In this document: positions 17,934 to 29,332 of the stretch, piece by piece
Numbering within the stretch: the first letter of the stretch is position 1
How the letters are laid out: each line of letters begins with the position of its first letter
Source of the DNA: Sulfuricaulis limicola
Lineage (GTDB): Bacteria > Pseudomonadota > Gammaproteobacteria > Acidiferrobacterales > Sulfurifustaceae
Direction of reading: 5' to 3'
NCBI RefSeq assembly: GCF_002355735.1
Contig: NZ_AP014879.1
Location: forward strand, 2,294,001 to 2,358,000
Length of the DNA: 64,000 bases
Notes under the pieces: generated by a model
The model's input: only the letters and a program-made list of their open reading frames with translations
Told to the model about the DNA's origin: nothing
Databases searched by the model: none
Position numbers and translations under genes: made by a program

Positions 17934-19027
17934 GGCGAAACGTCGAGCATGCGCTTGAGCGCCAGGCGCGCGGCCTCGGCCTCGGCCGGGGCCACCTTGA
18001 TCTGGTTGACCACGCGACCGGCGACCAGGTTCTCCAGGGTCCACAGCAGGTGCTGCGGGTCTATGCGGAACATGGTGGAACACATGCACACCGTGGGCGA
18101 CATGAATTCGACGATCTTGTTCTGTGCCCGACCCTGCTCGGCGAGGCGGTTCACCAGATTGAGCTCGGTGCCGACCAGCCAGCGGCTGCCCGGCGCGGAT
18201 TGCTCGATGGTCCTGATGATGAATTCGGTCGAGCCGACATAATCCGACTTCTGGCACACCTCGAAGGAGCATTCGGGGTGCGAGATTACCTTGCCCTCCG
18301 GATGGTTCTTGCGGAACGCATCGATATGCTGCGGCTTGAACATCTGATGCACCGAGCAGAAACCCTTCCACAGCAGGATCTTCGCCTTCTCGATCTGCTC
18401 CCGGCTCAGGCCGCCGCGCGGCTGGTTGAAATCCCACTCGGCCATGTCTTCCAGCGGGATACCCATGCGATAAGCGGTGTTGCGGCCGAGATGCTGGTCG
18501 GGGAAGAACAAAACCTTTTCGCGCTGTTTATAGGCCCACTCGAGCACGCGCGCGGCGTTCGACGAGGTGCACACCAGTCCGCCGTGATTGCCGCAGAAGG
18601 CCTTGAGATCGGCCGAGGAATTGATGTAGGTGATGGGCGTCACGCGGCTATCCGGATCGAACAGCGCGCCGAGTTCCTTCCAGGCGCGCTGCACCGCGGT
18701 GTAATTGGCCATGTCGGCCATGGAACAACCGGCGGAGAGATCGGGCAGGATGGAAACCTGTTCCGGGCGCGACAGAATATCCGCGACCTCGGCCATGAAG
18801 TGCACGCCGCAAAAGACGATGTAATCGGCATCGCTCGAGGCCGCGAGGCGCGACAGCTTGAGCGAGTCGCCGGTGAAATCGGCGTGGCGGTAAACCTCGT
18901 CGCGCTGGTAGTGATGCCCGAGAATCACCAGACGCTTGCCAAGCCGCGCTTTCGCATCGCGAATGCGCGCATCGCAGTCCCCGTCGGGAATGCTGTCGAA
19001 TTGCTCATAGGCCAGTGCGGTTGCCAT
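17930..19027 (-). CDS. nadA: quinolinate synthase
   Basis: The 365-residue NadA condenses iminoaspartate with dihydroxyacetone phosphate to quinolinate in NAD synthesis. It carries a [4Fe-4S] cluster, and candidate ligand cysteines are in AFCGNHGG, HPECSFEV and TVCMCSTM. GHHYQRDEV near the N-terminus and the SAGCSMADMAN segment are family signatures. The length is typical for the long type. nadB and nadC are not in the window. The stop overlaps the hydrolase gene. Confidence 0.96.
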   Translation of the reverse strand: MATALAYEQFDSIPDGDCDARIRDAKARLGKRLVILGHHYQRDEVYRHADFTGDSLKLSRLAASSDADYIVFCGVHFMAEVADILSRPEQVSILPDLSAGCSMADMANYTAVQRAWKELGALFDPDSRVTPITYINSSADLKAFCGNHGGLVCTSSNAARVLEWAYKQREKVLFFPDQHLGRNTAYRMGIPLEDMAEWDFNQPRGGLSREQIEKAKILLWKGFCSVHQMFKPQHIDAFRKNHPEGKVISHPECSFEVCQKSDYVGSTEFIIRTIEQSAPGSRWLVGTELNLVNRLAEQGRAQNKIVEFMSPTVCMCSTMFRIDPQHLLWTLENLVAGRVVNQIKVAPAEAEAARLALKRMLDVSP

Positions 19028-19049
19028 GTTTGCTATCGATTCAAATTTG

Positions 19050-19553
19050 TCACCCTCTCCCCTTACCCTCTCCCGCCTGCGCGGGAGAGGGGGAGTAAGA
19101 GTTCTTCACTTTAAGAATTGCCTCGCGGTTCGTCCATGAAAAAACTTTCGACGCGGCTTCATCGAAGGAATACCAGCCGTATTCCGTGTGCTCGGCAGAA
19201 TTCAAAGTTATAACCTTTTCCGCAGGAAGCGCAAGGAAATACACATATTCTGTGTTCTCTTTCACTTCGGGCGCGTAGCGATGGCGCCATTGCGGCAGAA
19301 TCGAATAACGATTCGCCTGTCCGGCGTCGCGCAGGCCGGCGGCATCCAGGCCGGTTTCCTCCCGGAGTTCGCGTACGGCGGCCTGGCGCGACTCGGTCTC
19401 CTCCCATTTCAGGCTGCCGGTAACCGACTGCCACAAGTCGCCCTCACCCGCGCGTTTCAGCAGCAAAACCTTGCCGGTCACGGTATAAACCACGACCAGC
19501 ACCGATTCGGGACGTTTAAACCTTTTGTTCGGATTTTTCACCGGCGCTCTCAC
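19050..19553 (-). CDS. nudB: dihydroneopterin triphosphate diphosphatase (Nudix)
   Basis: The 167-residue Nudix hydrolase has the NudB context (next to aspS) and a Nudix box running from GSLKWEE to RELREETG, with one residue more than the classical spacing. It removes pyrophosphate from dihydroneopterin triphosphate in folate synthesis. The last 15 or so residues ([14 protein letters not shown]) are not family sequence: they are the translation of the palindromic repeat at 19052-19097. It overlaps the 3' end of aspS by 38 bp, a tight operon link. Confidence 0.88.
   Translation of the reverse strand: MRAPVKNPNKRFKRPESVLVVVYTVTGKVLLLKRAGEGDLWQSVTGSLKWEETESRQAAVRELREETGLDAAGLRDAGQANRYSILPQWRHRYAPEVKENTEYVYFLALPAEKVITLNSAEHTEYGWYSFDEAASKVFSWTNREAILKVKNSYSPSPAQAGEGKGRG
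19052..19097. repeat. CCCTCTCCC-type palindromic repeat, copy 3 (overlaps nudB 3' end)
   Basis: A 46-bp element has the order CCCTCTCCCCTTA, CCCTCTCCCGC, CTGC and GCGGGAGAGGGGGAGTA. Most of it is translated as the C-terminal residues of NudB, whose stop is at 19050-19052. Confidence 0.85.
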
Positions 19554-21333
19554 CGGCGGTTTTTTCCGGGGGCTTGCGCAACCTGATGTGCAGCTCGCGC
19601 AGCTGCATCTCGTCCACCGGGCTTGGCGCCTCGGTCATGAGGCAGGCGGCCTTCTGGGTCTTGGGGAAAGCGATCACGTCGCGGATGGAGTCCACGCCGC
19701 TCATGAGCGCGCACAGACGGTCGAGACCGAAGGCGATGCCGCCGTGCGGCGGCGCGCCGTAGCGCAGCGCATCCAGCAGGAAGCCGAACTTGGCGCGTGC
19801 CTCTTCGGGCCCGATGCCGAGCGTGGCAAACACCTTTTCCTGCACGTCCACGCGGTGGATACGGATGGAACCGCCGCCGATCTCGGACCCGTTCAGGACC
19901 ATGTCATAGGCGCGTGCCTTCACGTTCGCGGGATCGATGTCCACGCGCCCCACATCCTCGGTCTTGGGCGAGGTGAACGGATGATGCAGCGCGACCCAGC
20001 GTTTGGCATCGGCGTCGTAATCGAACATCGGGAAATCCACGACCCAGATCATCTTCCAGGCTTCCTGCTTGAGCTTCAGGTCATCGCCGAGTTTCAGGCG
20101 CAGCGCGCCGAGCGCGTCGTTGACCACCTTGGCGGTATCGGCGCCGAAGAAAATCAGGTCGCCGCTTTGCGCGCCGGTGCGCTGCAGGATGCCCGCGATG
20201 ACCTCGTCCGGCAGGAACTTGAGTATCGGCGATTGCAGCCCGTCACGGCCCCTGGCGGCATCGTTGACCTTGATATAGGCCAGGCCCTTGGCGCCGTACT
20301 GGCCGACAAATACGGTGTAGCCGTCGATCTGGCTGCGCGGCAACTCGCCGCCCTTGGGCACGCGCAAGGCCGCCACGCGCCCGGCCGGGTTGTTGGCCGG
20401 ACCGGCGAAGACCTTGAACTCGACGTTCTTCATCAAATCGCCGACATCGACCAGCTCCAGCGGCACGCGCAGATCGGGCCGGTCGGAGCCGAAGCGGCGC
20501 ACGGCCTCGTCGTAGCTCATGCGCGGGATGGGATTGGGCAACTCCACGTTGAGCACGTCCTTGAACAGCGCGCGCAGCATTTCTTCCATCAGGCCCATGA
20601 CGCCATTTTCATCGAGGAACGAGGTTTCGATGTCGAGCTGGGTGAATTCCGGCTGGCGGTCGGCGCGCAGGTCCTCGTCGCGGAAACAGCGCGTGATCTG
20701 GAAATAGCGCTCGAAGCCCGCCACCATGAGCAACTGCTTGAACAGCTGTGGCGACTGCGGCAGCGCGAAGAAATGTCCCGGATTGGTGCGCGAGGGCACC
20801 AGGTAATCGCGCGCGCCTTCGGGCGTGGACTTGGTCAGCATCGGGGTCTCAATTTCGGTGAAATGCCGGTCTTCCAGGAAGCGGCGCAGCGTCCGGGTGA
20901 TCTGGTGACGCAGGCGCAGGTTTTTCTGCATGAAATCACGCCGCAGATCGAGATAGCGATAGGTCAGGCGCACCTGCTCGGAAAGCCCTTCCTCATCGAG
21001 CTGGAACGGCAGCGCCTCGGCACGATTGAGAATCTCGATGCTGTCGGCAACGACTTCCACCTTCCCGGTACGCAAATGCGCATTCTCCGTGCCGGCCGGC
21101 CGTGCCCGCACGCTGCCCTGGATGCGCAGGACGAATTCGGTGCGCACCGATTCGGCCGCCGCGAAAGGCTCCTTTTTCGAGGGATCGAACACTGTCTGCA
21201 CCACGCCCTCGCGGTCGCGCAAGTCGATGAAAATCACGCCGCCGTGGTCACGCCGGCTGTGAGCCCAGCCGCACAGGGTGACGCGTTTCCCGATAAAGGA
21301 TTCGTTGAGTTCGCCGCAAAAATGACTGCGCAT
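19516..21333 (-). CDS. aspS: aspartyl-tRNA synthetase
   Basis: The 605-residue class II synthetase has an N-terminal OB anticodon-binding domain ([20 protein letters not shown]), a motif 2 region with [18 protein letters not shown], the bacterial GAD insertion, and motif 3 GIAFGLDRL. It charges tRNA-Asp. The ATG at 21333 (MRSHFCGEL) is chosen because homology begins there. Bacteria lacking asparaginyl-tRNA synthetase use a non-discriminating form; I cannot tell which form this is from sequence alone. It is probably in an operon with fmdB, DUF502 and nudB. Confidence 0.96.
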   Translation of the reverse strand: MRSHFCGELNESFIGKRVTLCGWAHSRRDHGGVIFIDLRDREGVVQTVFDPSKKEPFAAAESVRTEFVLRIQGSVRARPAGTENAHLRTGKVEVVADSIEILNRAEALPFQLDEEGLSEQVRLTYRYLDLRRDFMQKNLRLRHQITRTLRRFLEDRHFTEIETPMLTKSTPEGARDYLVPSRTNPGHFFALPQSPQLFKQLLMVAGFERYFQITRCFRDEDLRADRQPEFTQLDIETSFLDENGVMGLMEEMLRALFKDVLNVELPNPIPRMSYDEAVRRFGSDRPDLRVPLELVDVGDLMKNVEFKVFAGPANNPAGRVAALRVPKGGELPRSQIDGYTVFVGQYGAKGLAYIKVNDAARGRDGLQSPILKFLPDEVIAGILQRTGAQSGDLIFFGADTAKVVNDALGALRLKLGDDLKLKQEAWKMIWVVDFPMFDYDADAKRWVALHHPFTSPKTEDVGRVDIDPANVKARAYDMVLNGSEIGGGSIRIHRVDVQEKVFATLGIGPEEARAKFGFLLDALRYGAPPHGGIAFGLDRLCALMSGVDSIRDVIAFPKTQKAACLMTEAPSPVDEMQLRELHIRLRKPPEKTAGESAGEKSEQKV

Positions 21334-21367
21334 GATTACCTGTTTCAATTTCAAAAATATAATTTTG

Positions 21368-21447
21368 AACTGCCAAGACGCCAAGAACGCCAAGGGTTTT
21401 TCTTTTCAAAAAAATCTTTTCTTGGCGACCTTGGCGTCTTGGCGGTT
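21368..21447. repeat. palindromic intergenic repeat, CCAAGACG type
   Basis: An 80-bp inverted repeat between DUF502 and aspS. The 27-bp arms (21368-21394 and 21421-21447), built of GCCAAGA/ACGCCAAG units, match with three mismatches. The 26-nt loop is AT-rich with long T and A runs. Confidence 0.88.
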
Positions 21448-21470
21448 GATAGCATTTTTCAGAGGCGCGC

Positions 21471-22112
21471 TCAGGAGGCCTGGCGCGCGTGCTGATCGAT
21501 GATTTCGTCTTTTTTGCCTTCCGGGACCACCACGCCGACCGACAGCAGCATTTTAAGGCCCTGGTCCACGCTCATGTCGAGCTCGATCACGTCGTCGCGC
21601 GGAACCATGAGAAAAAAACCGGAGGTGGGATTGGGCGTGGTCGGAATGAATATGTTCACGATCTCCTGCCCGGTCTTGCGGCTGATCTCGTCAGCCCCCG
21701 ATCCGGTCTGAAACGCCAGCGACCACATGCCGCGACGCGGATATTCCACCAGCACCACCTTGCGGAACGACTTGCCGGAGGAAAACATGCTCTCCGTCAC
21801 CTGCTTGACCGAGGCGTAGATCGAACGCACCAGCGGGATGCGCTGCAGCAGGCGCTCGCCGATGGTGAACAGCTGCATGCCGAAAAGGTTGGTGACCACC
21901 ATGCCCGTCAACAGCACCACGATGGCGGTCAGCACCAACCCCAGGCCCGGGATACGGAAGCCCAGGAGATGTTCCGGCTGGATGACCGCGGGCAGCAGCA
22001 GCAAAGTCTGGTCCATCAGGTCCACCAGAAACGCGACGATCAAGAGGGTGACGCCGAGCGGGACCCAGACCAGCAGCCCGGCCATCAGATAACGTCGCAG
22101 GGCACCCATCAT
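21471..22112 (-). CDS. DUF502 family inner-membrane protein
   Basis: The 213-residue protein has two N-terminal membrane helices (about 10-35 and 55-82) and a cytosolic/periplasmic beta-rich domain carrying the family core IPLVRSIYASVKQ and FIPTTPNPTSGF. Function is unknown. The gene lies 3 bp after fmdB and upstream of aspS, an arrangement common in gammaproteobacteria, so it is co-transcribed with both. Confidence 0.9.
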   Translation of the reverse strand: MMGALRRYLMAGLLVWVPLGVTLLIVAFLVDLMDQTLLLLPAVIQPEHLLGFRIPGLGLVLTAIVVLLTGMVVTNLFGMQLFTIGERLLQRIPLVRSIYASVKQVTESMFSSGKSFRKVVLVEYPRRGMWSLAFQTGSGADEISRKTGQEIVNIFIPTTPNPTSGFFLMVPRDDVIELDMSVDQGLKMLLSVGVVVPEGKKDEIIDQHARQAS

Positions 22113-22115
22113 CGC

Positions 22116-22391
22116 TCAGTGGCAGCCGCAACCGCCGCTGCCGCAACCGCCGCCGGCCTTCTTTTTCGGCGGGGTGTCCGAAGGCCCGGATTTTTCCTTT
22201 TTCTTTCCACTGTCCTTGAAATCCGTGGCATACCAGCCACTGCCCTTGAGCTGGAATCCGGCCGCGGAAATCAGCTTTTTGAGCGTGGACTGGCCACAGG
22301 CGGGACAGTCCTTGAGGACCGGATCGCTCATCTTCTGGATGGCTTCCAGCCGGTGACCACAGGACCCGCATTCATATTCATAAATCGGCAT
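22116..22391 (-). CDS. FmdB-type zinc ribbon regulatory protein
   Basis: A 91-residue protein starting MPIYEYEC with a zinc ribbon of two CxxC pairs (C8-C11 and C29-C32). A Lys/Gly-rich tail ends GGGCGSGGCGCH. The FmdB/CxxC_CXXC_SSSS family is widespread and its function is poorly known. The ATG at 22391 has a GGGAGAA ribosome-binding site. It is the first gene of the fmdB-DUF502-aspS-nudB operon and is preceded by a terminator-like hairpin. Confidence 0.9.
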   Translation of the reverse strand: MPIYEYECGSCGHRLEAIQKMSDPVLKDCPACGQSTLKKLISAAGFQLKGSGWYATDFKDSGKKKEKSGPSDTPPKKKAGGGCGSGGCGCH

Positions 22392-22403
22392 ACAGGTTCT
22401 CCC

Positions 22404-22433
22404 GAAAAAAACGCGCCCCCAAGTATGGGGGCG
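22404..22433 (-). promoter_or_regulatory. hairpin plus U-tract in the fmdB-aspS operon leader (possible attenuator)
   Basis: Read leftward, a 7-bp GC stem (22427-22433 with 22414-22420, loop 6 nt) is followed by CG and seven U residues, ending about 13 bases before the fmdB ATG. No minus-strand gene lies upstream for at least 1 kb. The structure would therefore act on this operon's own leader, not on a preceding gene. Confidence 0.6.
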
Positions 22434-22833
22434 GGGAATCAGACAAACAAGCCGGATTATATCCCGGGACCCGCTGTAACGCATTATTTTTAAAGCATTG
22501 TCTGGCCCGAAAGGCCTTATCCCGCGCGGCGGCGGCCCGCGACCGTGGGTGCCAGGGCGATGCTGGCGCGCTTCGGACCGGTTAACCGTTCCGGCAGGAG
22601 ACTGCCGGGTGGCGACGCCAGCGCCATCGGTTACGGCTCGTCACGACAAGTCGACGCGATAAACCGCGAGGACGGATACAGGGACGACAGAAACCGGCGC
22701 GGCGGACCGCTGTCTCGAAGCCTGAAATTTTCGGGAAAATTGCGATGGCGCTCTTCTATCCCCCTGCTTTTTCCGATAAATTATGCGCGTTCAACGGAAC
22801 CCCTTAACCCAACCTTCCACTCAGGAGCATTAC
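22434..22833. other. intergenic region with divergent promoters expected
   Basis: This 400-bp gap separates the leftward fmdB operon from the rightward HU-like gene. It must hold both promoters, but I find no pair of boxes good enough to call. Open frames in it are short and have no coding character. Confidence 0.5.
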
Positions 22834-23154
22834 ATGGCAAACAACAAGCCGGGAAAGAAACCGACCACGAAGTCCGAGATCTACGCCCATATCGCCGAGA
22901 AAACCAGCCTCAAGCGCAAGGACGTGGTAGCCGTATTCGACACCTTGACCAGCCTCATTGAGCGCGATCTGAAAAAGGGCCCGGGCATTTTCAATCTCGT
23001 CGGCCTGATGAAGATCAAAATGATCTACAAACCCGCGGTGCCGGCGCGCAAGGGCATCAACCCGTTCACCAAGGAAGAGGTCATTTTCAAAGCCAAGCCG
23101 GCGCGTAACGTGGTCAAGTGCCAGCCGCTGAAAATGCTGAAGGACATGGTGTAA
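22834..23154 (+). CDS. HU/IHF-family histone-like DNA-binding protein
   Basis: The 106-residue basic protein has a Lys-rich N-terminus followed by the HU fold: helices with KSEIYAHIAEKT and RKDVVAVFDTL, the FNLVGLMKIK strand, a beta-arm region ending in PARKGINPFT (proline at the arm tip as in HU/IHF), and a final helix. It bends or compacts DNA. It is longer than classical HU (90 aa) and nearer to histone-like proteins of Xanthomonas type. AGGAG precedes the ATG, and an in-frame upstream ATG at 22783 lacks homology. Confidence 0.85.
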   Translation: MANNKPGKKPTTKSEIYAHIAEKTSLKRKDVVAVFDTLTSLIERDLKKGPGIFNLVGLMKIKMIYKPAVPARKGINPFTKEEVIFKAKPARNVVKCQPLKMLKDMV

Positions 23155-23367
23155 GCGGAAACCCGCAGGAAACAGACGTTTCCGGAAACACTTTTGATGC
23201 GCCTCTGGCGCACGGAATGTTCGTCGAGGGTATAACGGATTCGGGACAACGATCCGGTGGATCGTTGTCCCGTTAACTCGCCTGGACCGGGAAAGCCTTG
23301 CTGAACCTGGTCATCCAGTCATCACAGGAATAATGCCTCCCCCTGCCGGTCCCGCAGGAGCTGGCGT

Positions 23368-23658
23368 TTACTCCTCGTCTTCGTCCAGATCCTCGTCCTC
23401 ATCCAGATCGGTATCGTCATCGTCGGTCTCGTCGCTATCGTCGACCTCGTCCTCTTCTTCGTCTTCCTCGTCCGACTCCAGCTGCTCCAGGTCCATCCCA
23501 TACCAGTCATCCAGATCGATCTCGTCGGTGGTGCCGTCGCCGTACTGAATCTCGATGGTCCCGTCGTTTTCATCAAAAGCGATCACCTCGAAAGTGCGGC
23601 CGTCCTCCTCCCGGTCTTCGTAGAAAGCCCCTACCACCGGCTCTTCATGCATAGGCAT
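23368..23658 (-). CDS. small, very acidic hypothetical protein (DUF6763-like)
   Basis: A 96-residue protein. Residues 1-60 form a compact beta-rich part (MPMHEEPVVGAFYEDREEDG...) that resembles the gammaproteobacterial DUF6763 family. The last 40 residues are almost entirely Asp and Glu. The start at 23658 is preferred over 23664 because GAGGGG is then 7 bases away. The tail could mimic DNA or bind metal or basic partners; this is inference. It stands alone, with a TATAAT box upstream. Confidence 0.75.
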   Translation of the reverse strand: MPMHEEPVVGAFYEDREEDGRTFEVIAFDENDGTIEIQYGDGTTDEIDLDDWYGMDLEQLESDEEDEEEDEVDDSDETDDDDTDLDEDEDLDEDEE

Positions 23659-23698
23659 TTTCATTCCCCTCGCGAAAAAAACTACCCTTCTTCACAGA

Positions 23699-23704
23699 AT
23701 TATA
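23699..23704 (-). promoter_or_regulatory. -10 element of the acidic protein gene
   Basis: A perfect TATAAT on the minus strand lies 40 bases before the start codon. The sequence 17-18 bases further upstream does not match the -35 consensus well. Confidence 0.4.
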
Positions 23705-23830
23705 TAGACGGCATTTTGTGCTCTGCCACTCCCGCCCGCCGCCCTTTTTTCCCGGCCGCAACCGCACTATGCTGACGGGCTTGCGACCGCCGTAACCGGC
23801 CATGGTTTCGTATAAAACGAGGGAAATTAT

Positions 23831-24178
23831 ATGACAGCGGACTGCCTGTTTTGCAAAATGGTGGCGGGCAGCATCAAACCCGGCACGGTCTACGAGGACA
23901 GCGACGTGCTGGCGTTCAACGACATCAACCCGCAAGCCCCGGTACACGTCCTGGTGATTCCCAAGCAACACATCGCCACGCTGAATGACCTGGACGCCGG
24001 CCATGCCACGCTCACCGGCAAGCTGATCAGGGCGGCAGCGCACATTGCCCGGGAAACCGGAATCGCCGAACCCGGCTACCGCCTCGTCCTGAACTGCAAT
24101 GCCGACGCCGGCCAGTCGGTGTTTCACATCCATCTGCATCTGCTCGGCGGCCGTCACATGCGCTGGCCGCCTGGCTGA
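23831..24178 (+). CDS. HIT family (Hint-type) nucleotide phosphoramidase
   Basis: The 115-residue histidine triad protein starts with DCLFCKMV, has HVLVIPKQHI in the middle, and ends with the triad HIHLHLLGG. Hint proteins hydrolyse adenosine phosphoramidates and lysyl-AMP adducts. The length matches the PKCI/Hint group. It converges with ssb, with a shared hairpin between the two genes. Confidence 0.93.
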   Translation: MTADCLFCKMVAGSIKPGTVYEDSDVLAFNDINPQAPVHVLVIPKQHIATLNDLDAGHATLTGKLIRAAAHIARETGIAEPGYRLVLNCNADAGQSVFHIHLHLLGGRHMRWPPG

Positions 24179-24186
24179 GCGGCAAT

Positions 24187-24218
24187 AAAAAAGGCGTGAA
24201 GGAAACCCTTCACGCCTT
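24187..24218 (-). terminator. intrinsic terminator of ssb
   Basis: A 12-bp perfect stem (24191-24202 with 24207-24218, loop AAAC) read leftward ends in a U-tract (complement of 24187-24192). It lies between the convergent HIT and ssb genes and serves mainly the minus strand. Confidence 0.85.
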
Positions 24219-24238
24219 GGGGTAAATTGCTTCTGCGC

Positions 24239-24709
24239 TCAGAACGGGATGTCGTCGTCGAAATCCCCGGCCATGGCGGCGTTGCTCGCCTTCTTGGCCC
24301 CGGCCGGACCGCTGCTCTCGGCCGCGGATGGCTGGTCCTGGTTGAAATTGTCGCTCGGGACGCCGGCACCGCCGCGCGAGCCGAGCATCTGCATTTCATT
24401 GGCGACGATTTCGGTGGTATAGCGGTCGTGGCCTTCCTTGTCCTGCCACTTGCGCGTTTGCAACCGCCCTTCGACATATACCTGCGAACCCTTTTTCAGG
24501 TACTCCCCGGCGATCTCGGCCAGGCGCCCGAAAAACACCACGCGGTGCCATTCGGTCTTTTCCTGCTTCTCGCCGGAATTCTTGTCCTTCCACGATTCCG
24601 AGGTGGCCAGCGTGACGTTCGCCACCGCCGAGCCGTTGGGGGAATAACGCACTTCGGGGTCGCGCCCCAGATTGCCGATCAGAATTACCTTGTTTACACC
24701 GCGTGCCAT
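24239..24709 (-). CDS. ssb: single-stranded DNA-binding protein
   Basis: The 156-residue SSB has an OB fold from [15 protein letters not shown] to about residue 110, a Gly/Pro/Ser-rich linker, and the acidic tip DFDDDIPF that recruits repair and replication partners. In E. coli ssb lies divergent to uvrA; here a transporter gene stands between them. The 288-bp gap upstream holds a TATAAC box but no clear promoter pair. I find no LexA-type CTGT-N8-ACAG box. Confidence 0.97.
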   Translation of the reverse strand: MARGVNKVILIGNLGRDPEVRYSPNGSAVANVTLATSESWKDKNSGEKQEKTEWHRVVFFGRLAEIAGEYLKKGSQVYVEGRLQTRKWQDKEGHDRYTTEIVANEMQMLGSRGGAGVPSDNFNQDQPSAAESSGPAGAKKASNAAMAGDFDDDIPF

Positions 24710-24997
24710 GCTTGCATCTCCATTAGGTTATACACGGAGCCCTGTGCTGAAATAAACAACCCGTTTCTCCGTGAAGTTGAGGGCAACGCATGATAGCCAG
24801 AATCAAATGCCGACACAATTCCACCGGCGGCATGGCGCCGGGCCGATGAATTTCATCGGTTTACGGGAAAGTCCTGAGAATTCATGTCAGGAATGAATGG
24901 CAAAAGCTTTAGCCGCACAGGTCACGGAAAGATAAAAAAGGCTTTCACCCGGTGATTGCGCTGCGCTGTGCGGCCGGCTTTTTTGATGAGGAAAAAA

Positions 24998-26377
24998 TCA
25001 GGCCGACGGCAACAGATGGCGCAGCGCCTGCTCGTCGAAGCGGCGGCTGTCGACCTTAAGATAGGCCACGCCCTCGTCCGCCATCACGCTGGCTTCGGCC
25101 ACGCCCATCACGCCTTTAAGCTTCTGCTCCAGACGGCGCGCGTCTTCCGTGCTCAGGGCGCTGATATGGAACATCAGGTTCTTTACCGCCGGCGGCGCTT
25201 TCATGCCATAGGCCAGATACAACCAGATGGCGATCAGGACCGACCCGAATTCGAACACGGCGGCGGCCCCGAAGTGTTGCGACAGGATTCCACCCGCCGC
25301 GCCGCCGACAAAAAGCCCCAGTGCCTGCGAGGTGTTGTAGACACCCATGGCGGTGCCCTTGGCCCGGGCCGGGGCAATTTTGCTCACCAGCGACGGCAGG
25401 CTCGCCTCCAGTACGTTGAAGGCCACAAAGTAAAGCGTGAGTACCGTGACCACGCCCCAGAAATGATTGATGGCGGAAACAAAGGCGAGCTGCGTGACCA
25501 GCATCAGCGCCACCGAACCGACGAACACCGGCTTGACCTTCGCCTTTTTCTCGCCATAGAGAATCAGCGGCGCCATGAAAACGACGGAGATCGCCAGCAC
25601 CGGCAGATACACCTGCCAGTGATGGTTGGCGTCGAGCCCGCCGGTCTCGCGCAGCAGCAAAGGCACCACCACAAACATCGCCATTTGCACCACATGCAAG
25701 GCGAAGATGCCGAAATTGAGGCGCCGGAGTTCGCCGTTGCGCAGTACCTCGGGAAGACCGGCCGGCGTGGCCTCGGCGTCGGAATGAAAATGGCTTTGCG
25801 GCGGATCAGGGACGACGAACTTCATCATCGGAATCGCCAGCAGCGCCAGCGCGCCGGTCATGGCGAAGATGCCGGGTATGCTGATCAAATGATAAAGCGC
25901 CGGACCCAGAACCAGGGAAAGCGCGAAGGTCAGCCCGATGGTGCCGCCGACCATGGCCATGGCCTTGGTACGGTGCTCCTCGCGCGTGAGGTCCGCGAGC
26001 AGTGCCGTCACCGCCGCGTTGATCGCACCCGCGCCCTGGATGGTGCGGCCGATAATGACCATGTAGATATCATCGGCCGAGGCGGCGACAAAACTCCCCA
26101 AGGCAAACAGCGCCAACCCGAAATAGATGACGCGCTTGCGCCCCACGCGATCCGAGGCCATGCCGAAGGGCAATTGCAGCAACGCCTGGGTCAGCCCGTA
26201 CATGCCCAGCGCCAGACCCACGAGGGTGTGGTTTTCGCCGCCCGGCAGATGCTCCGCGTACAGCGCGAACACCGGCAGGATCAGGAACATCCCCAGCATG
26301 CGCAGGCCGTAAATACTGGCGAGGCCGGCGGCGGCGCGCCGCTCCTGCGGGGACATGCGGTCAGAAGGGGAATGCAT
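24998..26377 (-). CDS. MFS transporter with C-terminal YAM-like domain (YajR-like)
   Basis: The 459-residue carrier has twelve membrane helices; the MFS motif A appears as [16 protein letters not shown] after helix 2, and ALGSF-type loops follow. The last 65 or so residues are soluble, starting [16 protein letters not shown], and look like the ferredoxin-fold YAM domain of E. coli YajR (454 aa). The substrate is unknown. The ATG at 26377 is preferred over far-upstream starts. It is divergent from uvrA with 85 bp between, and unusually separates uvrA from ssb. Confidence 0.85.
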   Translation of the reverse strand: MHSPSDRMSPQERRAAAGLASIYGLRMLGMFLILPVFALYAEHLPGGENHTLVGLALGMYGLTQALLQLPFGMASDRVGRKRVIYFGLALFALGSFVAASADDIYMVIIGRTIQGAGAINAAVTALLADLTREEHRTKAMAMVGGTIGLTFALSLVLGPALYHLISIPGIFAMTGALALLAIPMMKFVVPDPPQSHFHSDAEATPAGLPEVLRNGELRRLNFGIFALHVVQMAMFVVVPLLLRETGGLDANHHWQVYLPVLAISVVFMAPLILYGEKKAKVKPVFVGSVALMLVTQLAFVSAINHFWGVVTVLTLYFVAFNVLEASLPSLVSKIAPARAKGTAMGVYNTSQALGLFVGGAAGGILSQHFGAAAVFEFGSVLIAIWLYLAYGMKAPPAVKNLMFHISALSTEDARRLEQKLKGVMGVAEASVMADEGVAYLKVDSRRFDEQALRHLLPSA

Positions 26378-26386
26378 TTGTTCGGG

Positions 26387-26416
26387 TTGGGAAAAACCGG
26401 CTGTTTTGCGTATAGT
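26387..26416 (+). promoter_or_regulatory. predicted sigma70 promoter of uvrA
   Basis: TTGGGA (26387-26392), an 18-bp spacer and TATAGT (26411-26416) lie in the 85-bp divergent gap. No SOS box overlaps them: CTGT at 26401 and ACAG at 26418 are too far apart for LexA. Confidence 0.5.
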
Positions 26417-26462
26417 AACAGATTGTCTTTTGGCCTGGCACCCTCCGCCGACACACAGCAGC

Positions 26463-29311
<2,849 letters not shown>

Positions 29312-29321
<10 letters not shown>

Positions 29322-29332
29322 CCTAGCCGGCG
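29312..29332. terminator. perfect palindrome spanning two convergent stop codons
   Basis: 10-bp arms (29312-29321 and 29323-29332) around one base contain the uvrA TAG on one strand and the TAG of the GGDEF-EAL gene on the other. There is no U-tract, so termination is uncertain. It could form a hairpin in both transcripts. Confidence 0.45.

Noticed and set aside
17292-18437. Fusion protein of 381 residues from the hydrolase frame running back through nadA
   Set aside because: The upstream half is an out-of-frame reading of nadA with low-complexity composition; only the part from 17933 leftward looks like a hydrolase.
22545-22961. 138-codon + strand frame upstream of and overlapping the HU-like gene
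   Set aside because: Arg/Gly-rich, no ribosome-binding site, no homology, and out of frame with the HU-like gene, which has a good AGGAG start.
26401-26421. CTGT...ACAG sequence before uvrA as a LexA (SOS) box
   Set aside because: The half-sites are too far apart (13 bases between them rather than 8), so the spacing does not fit LexA.
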